Assembly (NCBI GenBank): GCA_019155185.1
Contig: CM032794.1
Coordinates: 17,106,946 to 17,170,945 of the forward strand
DNA: 64,000 bases
Source of the DNA: Beaufortia kweichowensis
Taxonomy: Eukaryota > Chordata > Actinopteri > Cypriniformes > Gastromyzontidae
Direction of reading: 5' to 3'
Part shown: one piece after another, positions 49,740 to 62,028 of the stretch
Layout: every line of letters begins with the position of its first letter
Position numbering within the stretch: position 1 is the stretch's first letter
Position numbers and translations under genes: made by a program
The notes under the pieces: generated by a model
Database searches by the model: none
Told to the model about the DNA's origin: nothing
What the model saw: the letters and a program-made list of their open reading frames with translations, nothing else

Positions 49740-50910
49740 GGGGGGACACCCCATTAAATATTTAGGTCTTTATTAATAAATGTAAATAAATCATTTTCTG
49801 AGGTTGTTTTAATTTGTACATGTAGTTATAAGTGATGTAATTGTATGTAAACAACAAAAATTACTTTGTTTTTACTTATTAAACAAAAGAAATAAACAAA
49901 TGTACATTTTAACTGAGGAAAAAGTTAGGGCACCCTATGACCCAATAGCTAGTGTTTTTTCTTTTGGCTGAAATAAACTCGACATTTTCTTGTAGCCATC
50001 TACCAGTTTCTTATATCGACTGGAATAAAGCTTTCCCCACACCTCAAAGCAGAATTCTTTCAGCTGTGTGATGTTTGAGGGGTTTCTTACATGCACAGTC
50101 CGTTTCAAATCACCTCACAGGATCTCAATAGGATTTAGATTTGGGCTTTGACTTGGCCATTTTAACCCTCCTTTATTTACTTTTCAGCCAGTCCTTGGTG
50201 GCTTTACTGGTATGTTTTGGGTCATTGTCATGTTGCAAAGTCCAGTATCGCTGCAGCTTCAATTTCTGACAGATCTTACACGTTTCTAATACAATGAAGA
50301 ATTCTTTCTGATTGTAGACTGGTGCACTTTGACATTAACTGTAGCAAGAGCTTGCTGTAGGTCCCGTGATGATAAATTAGGGTTTTTGGGGACTTCTTTA
50401 AGCATCTTGTCTTAGAGTAAATTTGCTTGGACGACCTGACCTGGCAATGTTGAGAGTTGTTTTAAATGTTCTCCACTTGTAAATGATTTTCCTGACAGTG
50501 GAATTGAGTACAAATTCTTTTGAGATCTTTTTATATCCCTGACTCACAAGCATTAACAATCCACTTCCTGATAGCCTCAGAGCGCTTTTTGAATCTCACC
50601 ATGGTGATACCTCTCACTTCAACAATTTAGAGCAAACTGAACTAAATGTCTGATGTTTAAATAAGACAAGCCTCCTTTAAATTGCTTTGCAACGATGTTC
50701 TAATAATTTGCACCTGTGATACACCAGTAGGTAATTTTAGCCATTTTAAGTACAAATAAATGTGGGGGTGTCCTAATCCTCACAAGAAATTGAATTTTTT
50801 TATGGATCATTTAAAAACTTTTCTTTGATTTTATTTGTTTAGTTATATTTCTTGAATCTCCCAATATTGTTAAAATGAAGATAAAAAAAACAGGCTTTCA
50901 TGGAGTGCCT

Positions 50911-50915
<5 letters not shown>
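49740..50915 (-). mobile_element. Decayed Tc1/mariner transposon
   Basis: On the minus strand a transposase relic starts at an ATG at 50602 (MVRFKKRSEAIRKWIVNACE, helix-turn-helix side). It continues through DNDPKHTSKATKDWLKSK and, after frame changes, PSQSPNLNPIEIL-stop-GDLKRT, then NITQLKEFCFEVWGKLYSSR near 49970. The NDPKHTSK and SPNLNPIE blocks are hallmarks of Tc1 transposases, the latter carrying the last acidic DDE residue. Several stops and shifts make it inactive. Mirrored GGGCACCC/GGGGTGTCC ends suggest long inverted repeats; outer limits are approximate. Confidence 0.82.

Positions 50916-50941
<26 letters not shown>
50915..50941. repeat. (TG)n microsatellite
   Basis: Pure TG run just beyond the Tc1 relic. 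Confidence 0.9.
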
Positions 50942-51135
50942 TTACCAATAGCAAATGAATCTGGACATTTTCCTTTATTTTCTCCTTTTACAAAAAGTAA
51001 TATGCTTAAGTTTTGAACAGAACATAAGTTTTTTTACACATATTTGTTTATTGTTTTCACTTTTTTCTGTCCATTGGTCAAACAACTTGAAAACATTTTC
51101 TTAACATTCTCACTGTGAAAACACATGAAAAGATG

Positions 51136-51645
51136 TTTATTTGTGGGACACTGTAATAGCACGTTTGTACCCTTTTAAGATCTTGTAATTATGTGTCAAT
51201 CAAAAGTAGGTTAAGACCCAAACTAAACAAGCCCTGCATTAATTTTGCAACATTTTCCCAATGCTAGGAAATCCAAAATAGGCCTACAAACGAGAGACAA
51301 TACAAATGTTAACAAAAAGATAACGAAAACAACTGTCTTATAAAGAGTGTCCCTGTCTTTGGCAATGCAGGAACAGAAACAGAAGGTGAGGTCATCGAAA
51401 TGGGAAGTCCTTTCCACCAATATCCATCTGAAACCAATATCCAAAAATTCTCCCACTACAATTCCCAATACCTCAGAGTTTGGCCCATAGTTACATGTAC
51501 ATTTCAGAATATGTACATGATACTCGTGTGTCTTTTAAAGCAGTCCTCCTCAGATAACATTGAAGAGAAGTGTGTGAATGTATACATATGTGTCTATGTA
51601 AACGCACTGAGTAGGTGGGAGTGAGTTTGTTAACCCAGGCCCTCC
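51136..51645 (-). other. Probable nelfa 3' UTR
   Basis: Downstream of the nelfa TGA. A minus-strand AATAAA at 51136-51141 would give a UTR of about 500 nt. Open frames here overlap on both strands and are not gene-like. Confidence 0.45.
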
Positions 51646-53949
51646 TCAGGAGACGTTGGTTATGGGTTTGTATTTCTTGAGGCGGGTCCATTGTCCAGTA
51701 GAGTAGTTCATCTCAAACACTGTGTCCACCAGCATGGTGGTGCTGCCAGTTCCATCTGCTTTAGGCAGCATCTCTGTGTGTTCGCTCAGTTTGATCTGAA
51801 TGATGTCACCCTGCTCTGGACAGGGGTTCTCTGTTGGGTCAGACAAACATTTGGACAAGCATTAAAAACACAATTAGACCATGAACTGTAAGACTGTAAA
51901 TAGAAAAAAATAAGAATGCTGCTAAATGTCAGAATACCTCGTGATCCTGCCATAAAGCCCAGGATAAGGGCTTTTTCGGGCCGTGTAACTTTGTTTGCAG
52001 TCTTGAACATTTCCTGTGCAGCATACATTTGTTCTCTCTGTGGATAGCAAAAAATGTGAAATGAGATTTCAAACTTTTCAAACTGTATATTTTATCTAAT
52101 ACCATAGTTATAGCATGAATGACTTAAAGATGATCTCACCGTAAGCGACAAGTTCTTTTTGGGTTGAGTCTGTGGAGGCGCTGGCGTGGGTGCGGGTTGG
52201 GCCGCAGTGGTGGGCGGCTGCCTGGGCATGTCAGGCTGTGCGGCTGTGTCAGCAGGGGGCGGGCCGTTATTGGTGGGCGTGCTGGTTGGCGTGGTGGGCG
52301 AAGTAGGTGCTGTGGGACTGGCAGTGCTGGCATTATACATGGGCGGCCGCTGTTTAAACTGGCCTGGTAGCGAAGCAGAAGCAGCACTGGGAGCCGACGA
52401 CTCTTCAGACTGCCGGTTTGTAGTTTCACGCCCTGAACCACCTGCATTTGCTGAGATTCACACAAAGTAAATGGCAGGTAAGACCCCTTTGAAGACTTCA
52501 CACAATTTACATGCATTTAGCTTGCGTTCTTTCTATACTCAAAATAGTCCTGTCTGTTCTGTCTAACCATTAGATATTTTAATGTAGATCATTTTTGTTC
52601 ACCTGGCTGTGTCTCCGAGCTGGGAATATAGGACGAGGAGGGAACCATGCTGGGGGTAGCGGGAAGGTAACTGGTTGACGGCAGGGCGCTCTCGTTGTTT
52701 AGCGCTCCCAGTTTCTGTCAGAAGGAAAGAAGAATAAGAGTTTTGTTCTGTTCCAAGTGTTCAAAGTCTTTCATGCAAAGCAGCCCGCATGTGGCTGATG
52801 AGATTTCAGTGACTACCTGTGTGGATACCAAGCCAGCAGCATAGTCCGGTGTTGCATTCTCCACCACGGCCTCTTCTTTGGCAGCTTTCTCTCCAGCTTC
52901 TGTGTCTATAAAAGACAAAACAATATTAAAACTACAAATCCCATAATAATTCTTGACCTCAGATTGTTTTCCTGAACTTACCCACAGTCTTTCTTCTCCT
53001 CTTTGCTTCTCTGCCAGCTCCTACCATATCCAACTCTGATATATCCAACAACTGCAACACACATACACACACAATTACAAAACCTGCCAAGGATAACTTA
53101 TGTACAGGCTCTGTTCCCTAATGACTTTGGTGTTTCATTTGTCATTCTGACTATCCATGTACACTTTTTACCTTAACTCCTCTCTCCTTGCGCAGGGGGG
53201 TACGAGGAGGAGCAATAGGAGTTCTGTTGCTGGGGGGGCTAAACATACTTGGGGTTGTAGGGCTACGGAATGGTGCTTTGGGAATTCCCTTCAGCGGCGC
53301 TGCGAGAGAAACAGAGAGATTATTAATCATCTTTTCTGTGTGTGGTTCTGGTATAAGAAAAAGTAAAAATAGAAAGAGAATGAGTGAGTCAGCAATGGAT
53401 GGATTAAGAGACTGGAGATACAGATAATGTCTTACTTGTGGTGTCGATCTTTTTCACCAGACCTCTTCCTTTGGAGTGAAACGGCACTCCTGCTGTCTTC
53501 TTTAACTGCTGGGCCGTCTCTGTGGCTTCAGAGAAAATTGCAAACAAATAATAAACAAACATGATCACACAAAATTACAATGACCACACAAAGATCTGTG
53601 TGAACTGGTACTTTAAATGACTTGAGAAGAACTTCTTAGACATACACTTCTGTAGCAGTTCAGCTCTGAGCGTAGCACTTTTGGGTTTTCTCTTCAGCTG
53701 AAAGTGCTTAATGGGTGGAGTGAGCGGCCCAACCAGCGTAGTTAAAGCACTTTTATTCAGATACTGACACTCCAGAGGCAGCATGGCTGATGCTTCACAT
53801 TCAATTACTAAATTAAAGAAGTGAGAAAAGTTATATGGTTTGCATTCGTACAATTGTAATAAATGTTTTAATCAATTATGAATAAAGCTAATTATTTATA
53901 ATTATTTATATTTTTTAAAATAAAATTTTTAAAAGAAAAATTACTATAT

Positions 53950-53983
<34 letters not shown>

Positions 53984-55825
53984 ATATTCAAATGTCAATA
54001 TGTCAATACATTCAAGAATATTTGTGTAAAATTTAAATAAACTTTATATAAGCATTCAATGGCAAAGATTCTGAGTTCTGTGTAGACCTCTTAATGTTAA
54101 ATCTGGAAAAAATATCTGATCAATTACACTTTTTTGCACATTGCAAAAATAAACTCAACAATATGAACCCTACATCTGTGATCATTAGAAAGTATATGTG
54201 CAAAACCAAAATACAACATATACACTACAACATGGAATCTAGATACTAGAATATAGAAAATGCTATTAGATAAACATAATAACAGGAACATCACACATAG
54301 CATGCAATGTCCATCTGTCTTGGCTAGACATGCGGTGTTGGATCAGTGCATTCCTTCTTAGGATGAGTGCAGAATAAAAACCCTGTATATAAAATACTGA
54401 TGCAATGCCATGCTTGTAATTTGGTTGTTGACAAACAACAACCCAAACAACAACTCCTTTTTTAACACTCCAAACCATTGAAGTCTGACCTTTCTCACGT
54501 AGCTCTCCAAGTATGTCCTGTACATTAGGGTTCTGCTCTTCCAGGTCCAGGTTTAGTGAGCCTGTCTCTGGAAAGGATTTCAGGATGTCGGCCACCATTA
54601 GCACCCATGGCTCAGTGTCCACTGTGGCCAGCTGAATGATCTCTGACAAAGCCTCCTTCATCTAAAATATGAGAACAGAGAGAGATCTAATAGTTTTGTT
54701 GTTCAAATAAATTTGTTGCCACTGTTCTTGGGTTTGCCTGTTTTTTTTTTCTTTGAAAAAAAAAATCAGATCACACCACCATTGTTTACATTATTGCTAC
54801 TGTACTTTTTAATGTAATATATTTAATTCAAGTTGTGGTTTCTCTCTCTTTTTACCACACTATTAATGTAAGACGATTGCCGTCATATCAATAAATATAA
54901 GCCAATATAAAAGTCAATCAAACGCACTTAATCGCTCGTACCCACAACACAACTTTAATGTGTATAAATATACAAAGTAACACTCCTACGACATTGTGGA
55001 ATACTAACTTCAAAATTACGGTTTTCACAGTTATTATTACTAATGTTAATATGGGATCTACAAACTGTATACAATATCGTTTGATTTTTATGACATTAGA
55101 GGTTATCACAGTTTTACAGTAGCGCAAAGGACAGTAGCATCTATGGTACTGTAGTTTGGCAGAAACTATGGTTACAATAGTACATTTTTGTAAAGGGGGC
55201 GTTTTACCCCATTACATTAACTTGTATGCATTTAGCAGACGCTTTAATCCGAAGCGATTAATGCATTTGACGTATGCATTTTTATCATTATTACAAGTAG
55301 ATAAACTTTCCCTCCCAAAGTTGACTACAGACAGCAGCATCTAACAGGAAACACGAGCATGCTAGCGGGTTAGCTCGAGCCAGAGGCTGAAGTTATGCTG
55401 GAGACTGACATGATCCAGACAGCAGCTGCAGCCATATAACCTGCAGGGGCTCATGGTGGAAGCCATGTTATTACACATGCAACATATGCGTGTCAACAAC
55501 ATAAAACACAAATATCACAAATAAACACCGTAGCGCCCCGATGTAACAAGTCACACTCTTGAGTGAGTACTGTTTGTGTGTGTGCAGCAGGTCACAGCGA
55601 GTCCTGCAATCGCACCTCATCCACGGTCCTGCGCGGGAGATGCAGCATCCCCAGCAAAAGTTTCAGCTTCACTGGAGGCGACAAAGTGGAAAAACACAAC
55701 CGTATGTTATCAATGACTGACACGGTGAGTAGGGAGGCGATGCTCGACGGTGTCCACAGCTCGTCTGTCGATCCCAGTTTGTTGTGGAGCCACAGGCCGG
55801 TGTCGCTCTCCCTCATCGACGCCAT
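51646..55825 (-). CDS. nelfa: Negative elongation factor complex member A (542 aa)
   Basis: NELF-A is the subunit of the NELF complex that contacts RNA polymerase II and holds it paused near promoters with DSIF. Eleven minus-strand exons: 55616-55825, 54490-54661, 53646-53807, 53436-53525, 53172-53299, 52982-53051, 52817-52905, 52603-52714, 52140-52450, 51938-52037, 51646-51830. Phases agree, giving 542 residues (human 528). The N-terminus MASMRESDTGLWLHNKLGST starts the folded NELF-A/HDAg domain, with LEEQNPNVQDILGELREK and PLTPPIKHFQLKRKPKSATL following. Basic SELDMVGAGREAKRRRK is a likely nuclear signal. The middle (exon 52140-52450) is low-complexity Ser/Thr/Pro/Ala. The conserved end reads KKNLSLTREQMYAAQEMFKT to KPITNVS. 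The start codon sits in GCC-ATG-GCG context. It is head-to-head with nicol1, as in human 4p16.3. Confidence 0.96.
53945..53988. repeat. (TA)n microsatellite, nelfa intron
   Basis: TA run with ACATATACATAT interruptions in the intron between exons 53646-53807 and 54490-54661. Confidence 0.88.
55213..55300. repeat. SINE-like repeat fragment, copy 2
   Basis: GCATTTAGCAGACGCTTTAATC and following bases match the copy at 27104-27190 in the same orientation. It lies in nelfa intron 1. Confidence 0.55.
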
Positions 55826-56386
55826 CTTGGAAAAAGACGAATATTGAGATCGGGCATTTTAACAGGCTACCTAAGAAACACACACGAAGGACCCATGTGA
55901 TCATAACTGAAGTTACTAACCTAAAACTAACATCTTACAAACATTTTATATAACATCAGTTTGTATGGTTAGATGGTTAGAGGTGTAAATGTAATTATGT
56001 AAGTTGTTTATACATGCATTTAGGATCCCCCAGTGATATTTGCTCTATCAAAATGATATGGATTTTTACACATTATATTCTGCCACATAAAAACAACTTA
56101 ATTCAAATAAAATATCGCAATCACATCTTAAAATGCATAAAATGCACCACTAGTCAGAAGCACCAATGCGTATCTTAAACGTTTGAATTCATGTGGCCAT
56201 CAAAAGCCAATCAGAGCAAAAAGCGTTTGCTGGGCGTAAAGAACGGCGTCCTACGGTGCTCTGTGAAGGACAAAAACTACAAGATAACGCAATTCGGTCT
56301 GTTGACGTTTGGAAAAGCAGCTGCGCTTTAAATACGAGGGCGGTGGTTTGATTAACGGTGCAGCCTGCTTTTGTCTGAGATTTCAG
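55826..56386. promoter_or_regulatory. Shared divergent promoter region nelfa/nicol1, with nicol1 leader exon
   Basis: About 560 bp separate the nelfa ATG (minus) from the end of a non-coding nicol1 leader exon (plus). The leader ends TTTCAG with donor GTAATG at 56387, and its acceptor is CCCGCAG before 56680. A TTTAAATA stretch at 56326-56333 could position the nicol1 start. The same head-to-head order is known in human, so the region is a candidate bidirectional promoter. Confidence 0.55.
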
Positions 56387-56697
56387 GTAATGCAAGTATG
56401 CGCTATTCCGGTCTGAATAGCTCTAAAATATGTTTTGCATGAGTGCCATTTCGTTGATCATAATAAGAAAGGAGCGATCTTTTAAATTTATTAAGACAAG
56501 GGCAAACTGAAGCAGGAAATGTTGCTCGCCAGTCTGGTAATTGTTGTAGGATATTTGACATTTTCAAGTCGATATGGACAAACGCGTCTTAAAACAATTG
56601 AAATGTGCATGTTACAATATTTTATTTGTAGCTTGTTTTTCGTAATGAGGCCACATCGTTTGTGTTGTTTTCCCGCAGGTATTATCGCCGCCTAGTG

Positions 56698-57760
56698 ATG
56701 CTGCTCGACAGTATGAGGCCAAGCGCGGCTCTCGCGACAGTGATGCTGCTGCTGCTACTCCAGCTCATCTGTATTAAACCCGCTAATGCCGACGAATCAG
56801 GCACCGTCATCCCCGCAGAGAGTAAGACACAATGACTTCTCTATCAGGATGCAAAAATTTATAATTGCATATTCAATTGCTTGACAGAAGCACCATAACC
56901 CTCAAGTAAATAATAGATGTAGCGAGTAACACAATAGGCTCTAGATATGCATGGCTGAGCCTTACTGATGTGGAAATATTCAATTTAGTTCAATTAAATT
57001 TTATTTATATAGCGCTTTTCACAATTTTCACTGTTTCCAAGCAGCTTTACATACATTGTAATTAAAAAGACATATGATAATGAAATAATGTTAAATAAGA
57101 CATTGTATGGTATGGGATGCATGGTATTATTGCAAGATATTCTCTATTTAATGAAACTAAACTGAAATAAATACTATGTTGGATTGTCAGGAACTGTCAA
57201 TTGTATAATATATAAGTATATCATTTACTATATTACAATGCGTTTAATATTTACAAGATTTCAATTTACATGTAATAATCACAGTTAATGGTATAATTTC
57301 TGGATAATTTACAGTATTACATTAAATTAGTCAATGTGAAGGCATTACTTTCTGATACCAATTTTTTGTTGTTTAACAGGCCGGCCATGTGTTGATTGTC
57401 ATGCCTTCGAGTTCATGCAGAGAGCACTGCAAGATCTGAAGAAAACAGCTTTTAACCTGGATTCACGGGTAAGACTGTGAAATTGGAATTCGTATTTTAA
57501 ATCATGAGACATGCAACCATTGAATGTCTATTCTTGTAAATTCTGCAGTTAAGGTGTGAAACAGGTTAGTCATTAGTCATTATGTATATTGTGTGCAACT
57601 GGTGCTGTTTGTAGTAAATGCAACAACACATTTTGGATACAGATGACCAGGATCTTAACTTCTGCCTTATTTGTTGCATCTTTTGCAGACAGAGACTTTG
57701 GTATTGAGGGCTGAGAGGAGGGCCCTGTGTGACTGCATGCCTGCCAGCAGTCTGCGCTGA
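56698..57760 (+). CDS. nicol1: NICOL1 (C4orf48-like) secreted neuropeptide-like protein, 94 aa
   Basis: Three coding exons: 56698-56821, 57380-57468, 57689-57760 (TGA), preceded by a non-coding leader exon. Residues 1-31 form a signal peptide (VMLLLLLQLICIKPANA). The mature peptide, about 63 residues, contains RPCVDCHAFEFMQRALQDLK and RTETLVLRAERRALCDC, the nearly invariant core of C4orf48/NICOL proteins, with two CxxC/CxC pairs giving four cysteines. A second in-frame ATG at 56713 could be used instead and would leave the signal peptide intact. In mammals NICOL is a small secreted protein reported to act with NELL2 in testis-epididymis signalling and to be expressed in brain. The gene is head-to-head with nelfa. 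Confidence 0.93.
56990..57070 (-). repeat. Dispersed repeat end, nicol1 intron
   Basis: TTCAATTAAATTTTATTTATATAGCGCTTTT followed by AAGCAGCTTTACAT is the reverse orientation of the repeat end at about 48215-48285. A fish retroelement 3' end. Confidence 0.6.
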
Positions 57761-58900
57761 AAGGCCAGCCATAAACACTCCTTTCAGATATAGAAATCTT
57801 TATATACATGTAGGATACTTCCTGCACTCACAGTCATACACACGCTCTTTCAGTCCCCCCTCAAACATGCATACACCGATGCATTCATAGATACATGTTT
57901 ACTCTTTCAACATAGTATGTGCATTCAATATTATAAATACACATTTCAGATGGAATAAGTAAACACAGTTAAAAATAAAAAAGCTATGTGTAACAGCACA
58001 AAGCAAGTGTTGCAAAACAAACACATTCATGTTAGGGAAGTAGCTCCGATACACTTGCGTAATGATTTGCACGTATGAATGTTGCATAAGTTTGTATAAG
58101 TGTTTCCTTTCTAGGCACATTGCACTGCAAAATATACCGCAGTGCAGACATTTAAACACTGTAGCCTATTTATTATTATTCGCGGTAGACGATTGCACAG
58201 TTTTTGTTTTCTAGAAATATATTATGAAAATATATGATTAAATTTAAACCGTCAGACAGAACGGCACATTTCCTCAAACAATAGTGAAGCAGATTAGTTA
58301 AGATATATATGAGATTGTGTAGCCTTTTTGAATGTAGAAGTTTAGAAGTTGTCATTAGAGAGTTAAGATTAGATACGACTCTGTATGTAAAGTGATAGTC
58401 TAGCATTTTTATGAAGAGATTTGTTAAGTCTGTGTCTTTAGAAAATATAATGTGGGAGACATAAATGTAAAAGAAACAAGCAGGGATAGATTCTTACATA
58501 GATCATTTTGCTACTAAGATTATACCTGTAACCGTGTCTTTTTTGTGTTAAAAACTAGCATTAAACAAAACATGTGTCGTCATATTTGTAAAAAAAAATT
58601 AAACTGTTAGAGAACAGAACCAAGGCATATTGTGTCTGTAATTAACTTCATTAGAAAAACTGGCCTTAGGATTACTAAAGAGATTAAAATTGTGTATTTG
58701 TAACAAAAAACATTCTTGGTTTTAATAACTTTGGAGTCATGTCTTTTTCCATACCAAATTTAGCATGAAAATAAAATATGCATTTCAAAAATAATACATC
58801 AGATGTCTCTGTTATAATACTATTTTGGTTTTAATATAATAGATTTTAAAGTTTTATGTATTTATATGTTTTGACACACAATAAAGCATCACAGAGATTA
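57761..58900 (+). other. Probable nicol1 3' UTR
   Basis: Non-coding AT-rich sequence after the stop codon. ATTAAA at about 58560 and AATAAA at about 58880 are candidate poly(A) signals, implying a 3' UTR of 0.8-1.1 kb. The choice between them is not possible from sequence. Confidence 0.45.
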
Positions 58901-61008
58901 ACACATTTCTAAAAACAATTGTATTGTTTACAGTATTAAGATTTATTTTTTTCCAGAATGGTAATTTTCTGGTTATTAAACCCCCATATACACCAAATAA
59001 ACACAATTCAGTTTCAGTCTCGACTCGATATTTAAAAGTGCAGTTCTAAGTACAGTTTGCTCCATCTTGTTTTTACATCAAATGACCAGACGGGGGCGCG
59101 AAGATATAAAGGTTTGATTTAACTCTGTCGCAGCAATGCAGCACTTTCCTCCTGGGGTGTGAAAACAGCTCTGCAAAGCAAGCAAGTTTTAAGAAATAAA
59201 TAGACACAAGTCGAGTAAACACAAGAGTTTAGAGGCTTGTGTGGCCTCCACTGTTGTAGTATAAAACTGCAGAGTCGTGATGTATGGCCCAAAGCCATTT
59301 AAACCAGTGACAATAGTGCCAAATCCAAAACCCTCTACTTTCTCAGAACACAGTGTTCAGTTCTTTTTACTTATCAGTGACATAAATAAGAATATTTGCT
59401 ATAAATCCAAATATTGCTTTATAGCTTATTATTCATTTAGCTTTAACATGTGTAATAAAAGATGAAGCACTAGAGGTCATCAGTTGATTTATCGGCCTAA
59501 CAGGTTAAAATGCACCTGCATCATGGAAGAGATAAGAAAATATACAGCAGAAACTGACCTTAGGTCAGAGTTGTAGCTACATGAGCCAACTTGAACTCAA
59601 TAGGATTCGCAAGGAGAGACAAATACTGATAATTTAAGATGATCCTAAAAGCTTCTTTTTTTTAACTGATTTTGGACCAGCAGCGGCTATTAAGTGTGTT
59701 CCACCTATGATGTTAATAGCCTCATTAATAATTAAAAATGATAATACAATTGTTATGTATACATATTTTTGCAGAAGCCTCAAATGAATTACTCATTAGC
59801 AGGCTGGGCTAAGAATATGTCATTATAAGCATTGACAATTATAATAAAATAACCACTATTCATAGGCATAATATTACTAGACCATTCTGGAGTAAAGAGT
59901 GTCTGTGCAGGGGGTCTGCAGAGGAAACGATAGAAGGTGCATTAAGTGTGTAGAAAAAGAGCCGAACAATAGACTGCCCCATTACCCAAACTGTAAATGT
60001 GCATGTGTGCTACTTGAGTGACGACCTGGTACGAGGTAACGCCCTGTTGCATTATACATCTGCTGACAGCTCCACAACTCCTGCTGATCTTGAAAAAAAT
60101 AAAAGCAGAGTTGCTGTCTGTTTTTCAAGGAGAACACAGATCCCCCAATCCTCCAGACTCCCCCCCAGACCTGTCTGCCTGTCTGTCTCTTCCAGGATGG
60201 AGAATCCGGTTTGTTCCTGTTTCTCTCTCGCCCTCCTCTTTGTGCCTCCCTCCCTCTCAGTGTCTCTCTTTAGCTCTCTGACACTCTCCCTCCCACTCTA
60301 ATTTTCCTCCTTTCCCTCTCTCTGACCCTGAGTCCTGATAGTGACAGTAGTCTCTGCTCGGATGATGCCCCTGACACTAGACATTAGTCCTAGAGGAAAA
60401 CGGACACACTGTGCGATCAGTGGGCATCCTGGGACACACCCATATACAGATGGTTTATTTATACAAGTGAGACTGGTTTACTGGAATTCATACACGCTGA
60501 ATTTACACTGAACACATAAACATAATAACATATGAAAACAATGAACAAGCTTTTACATTCCAAAGACGCCAACAACCCTGATCACTAAATATTTTACTGA
60601 CCCCGCATATGACATCCTAAAAGATTAAATCACTTTCTGTGATAAGGAAAGGCTTGCTTTACTTGGTTCTGGGTGAACACAGTTTATGACGATGCATGTG
60701 TCTGTGTAAAGTTGACAGATTAGAGAACACTGCATCCCATTCAACCCTATAAACAGATGTTCCCAGACCAGAGACATGCTGGTTTCCTGCCAGTTCTCGC
60801 CCTCATCTGCCACGTCCCTCTCTCTGTTTTATAAGTTTACCAGTAAAGCTGTGGGAGGACACAGTATTCAGGAATATTATTCCCTCTAGAGTCAGCATTC
60901 TGCAGTAGATTTGATTGTGTAATACTGATCATGACATATTAATATATTAGTATTTTAAATAGGTTGATTTGGTTCATTTTACATGATTACTTTGGTGCAA
61001 AAAGATCC
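58901..61008. other. Intergenic DNA
   Basis: AT-rich with a C/T-rich block at 60140-60330. Open frames there are driven by composition (Ser/Leu/Pro) and match nothing I know. No gene supported. Confidence 0.45.
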
Positions 61009-61035
61009 ATATATATATATATATATATATATATA
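61009..61035. repeat. (AT)n microsatellite bordering an inverted repeat pair
   Basis: AT run of about 27 bp at the left border of the palindromic element pair. Confidence 0.9.
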
Positions 61036-61975
61036 AGACTTGTAATGTTTTTTAAAGAAGTCTCATACGCTCATCAAGGCTGCATTTATTTGATCACAAA
61101 ATACAAAAATACAGAAAAAAACTCTAATATTGTAAAATGTTATTACAATATAAAATGTTTTTTTGTATTATATATATTTTTATATTTTTATAGTAATATA
61201 CTTAAAATATAATTTATTCCTGTGATGCAATGCTGAATTTTCATCAACTGTCACTTCAGTCTTAAGTGTCACATGATGCTTCAGAAATGATCCTAATATG
61301 CTGATTTATTCTTAGTATTATTAATGTTGGAAACAGGTGTGCTGCCAAATATTTTTTTAACCCTTGATTCTTTTTCTCAGGATTCTTTGATGAATAACAA
61401 GTTAAAAAGCATTTATTCAAAATATTAATATTTTCTAACAATGTGAATCTATGCTGTCACTTTTTATCAATTTAACACATCCTTGATGAATAAAAGTATT
61501 AATTACTTTCAAAAAAGAAAGAATAAAAGTGTACTGACCCCAAACCTTTGAATAGTAGTGTATATTGTTTTTGATTTATTTGAAATAAATTCAAATAAAT
61601 CCTTTTAACCTTTTTATTGATCAAAGAATCCTGAAAAAAGTATCACAGGTTCCAAAAAAATATTAAGCAGTTTTAAATATTAAACTGTTTCCAGCACTGA
61701 CAATAAATCAGAATATTAGACTGATGATGAAGAATTATGTGACACTTAAGACTGAAGTTAGACAGCGTTTAAGACAGCTGATGAAAATTCAGCTTTGCAT
61801 AACAGAACAAAATTATATTTTGAAGTATATTCACATAAAAAACATTTATTACATTTATATATTCACATTATTTTATATTGTAATAACATTTAGCAATATT
61901 ATAGTTTTTTTCTGTATTTTTGATCAAATAAATGCAGCCTCGATGAGCGTAAGAGACTTACTGATCCCAAACTTT

Positions 61976-61977
<2 letters not shown>
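61036..61977. mobile_element. Two copies of one non-autonomous element, head to head
   Basis: The left arm (61036-61560) and right arm (about 61565-61977, reversed) share CTCATCRAGGCTGCATTTATTTGATCA, GCTGAATTTTCATCA, ACTTCAGTCTTAAGTGTCACAT, CTAATATKCTGATTTAT and TCAGGATTCTTTGAT. Ends carry CCCAAACCTTTGAATAGTAG and CCAAACTTTTGATA. The unit is a very common cyprinid non-coding DNA element; here two copies form a potential hairpin of about 0.4-0.5 kb arms. Confidence 0.8.

Positions 61978-62026
<49 letters not shown>
61978..62026. repeat. (TA)n microsatellite bordering the inverted pair
   Basis: About 49 bp of TA at the right border, mirroring the AT run at 61009-61035. Confidence 0.93.

Positions 62027-62028
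<2 letters not shown>

Noticed and set aside
52136..52516. Pro/Arg-rich and Gly/Val-rich open frames on both strands
   Set aside because: Other-frame readings of the low-complexity nelfa exon 52140-52450.
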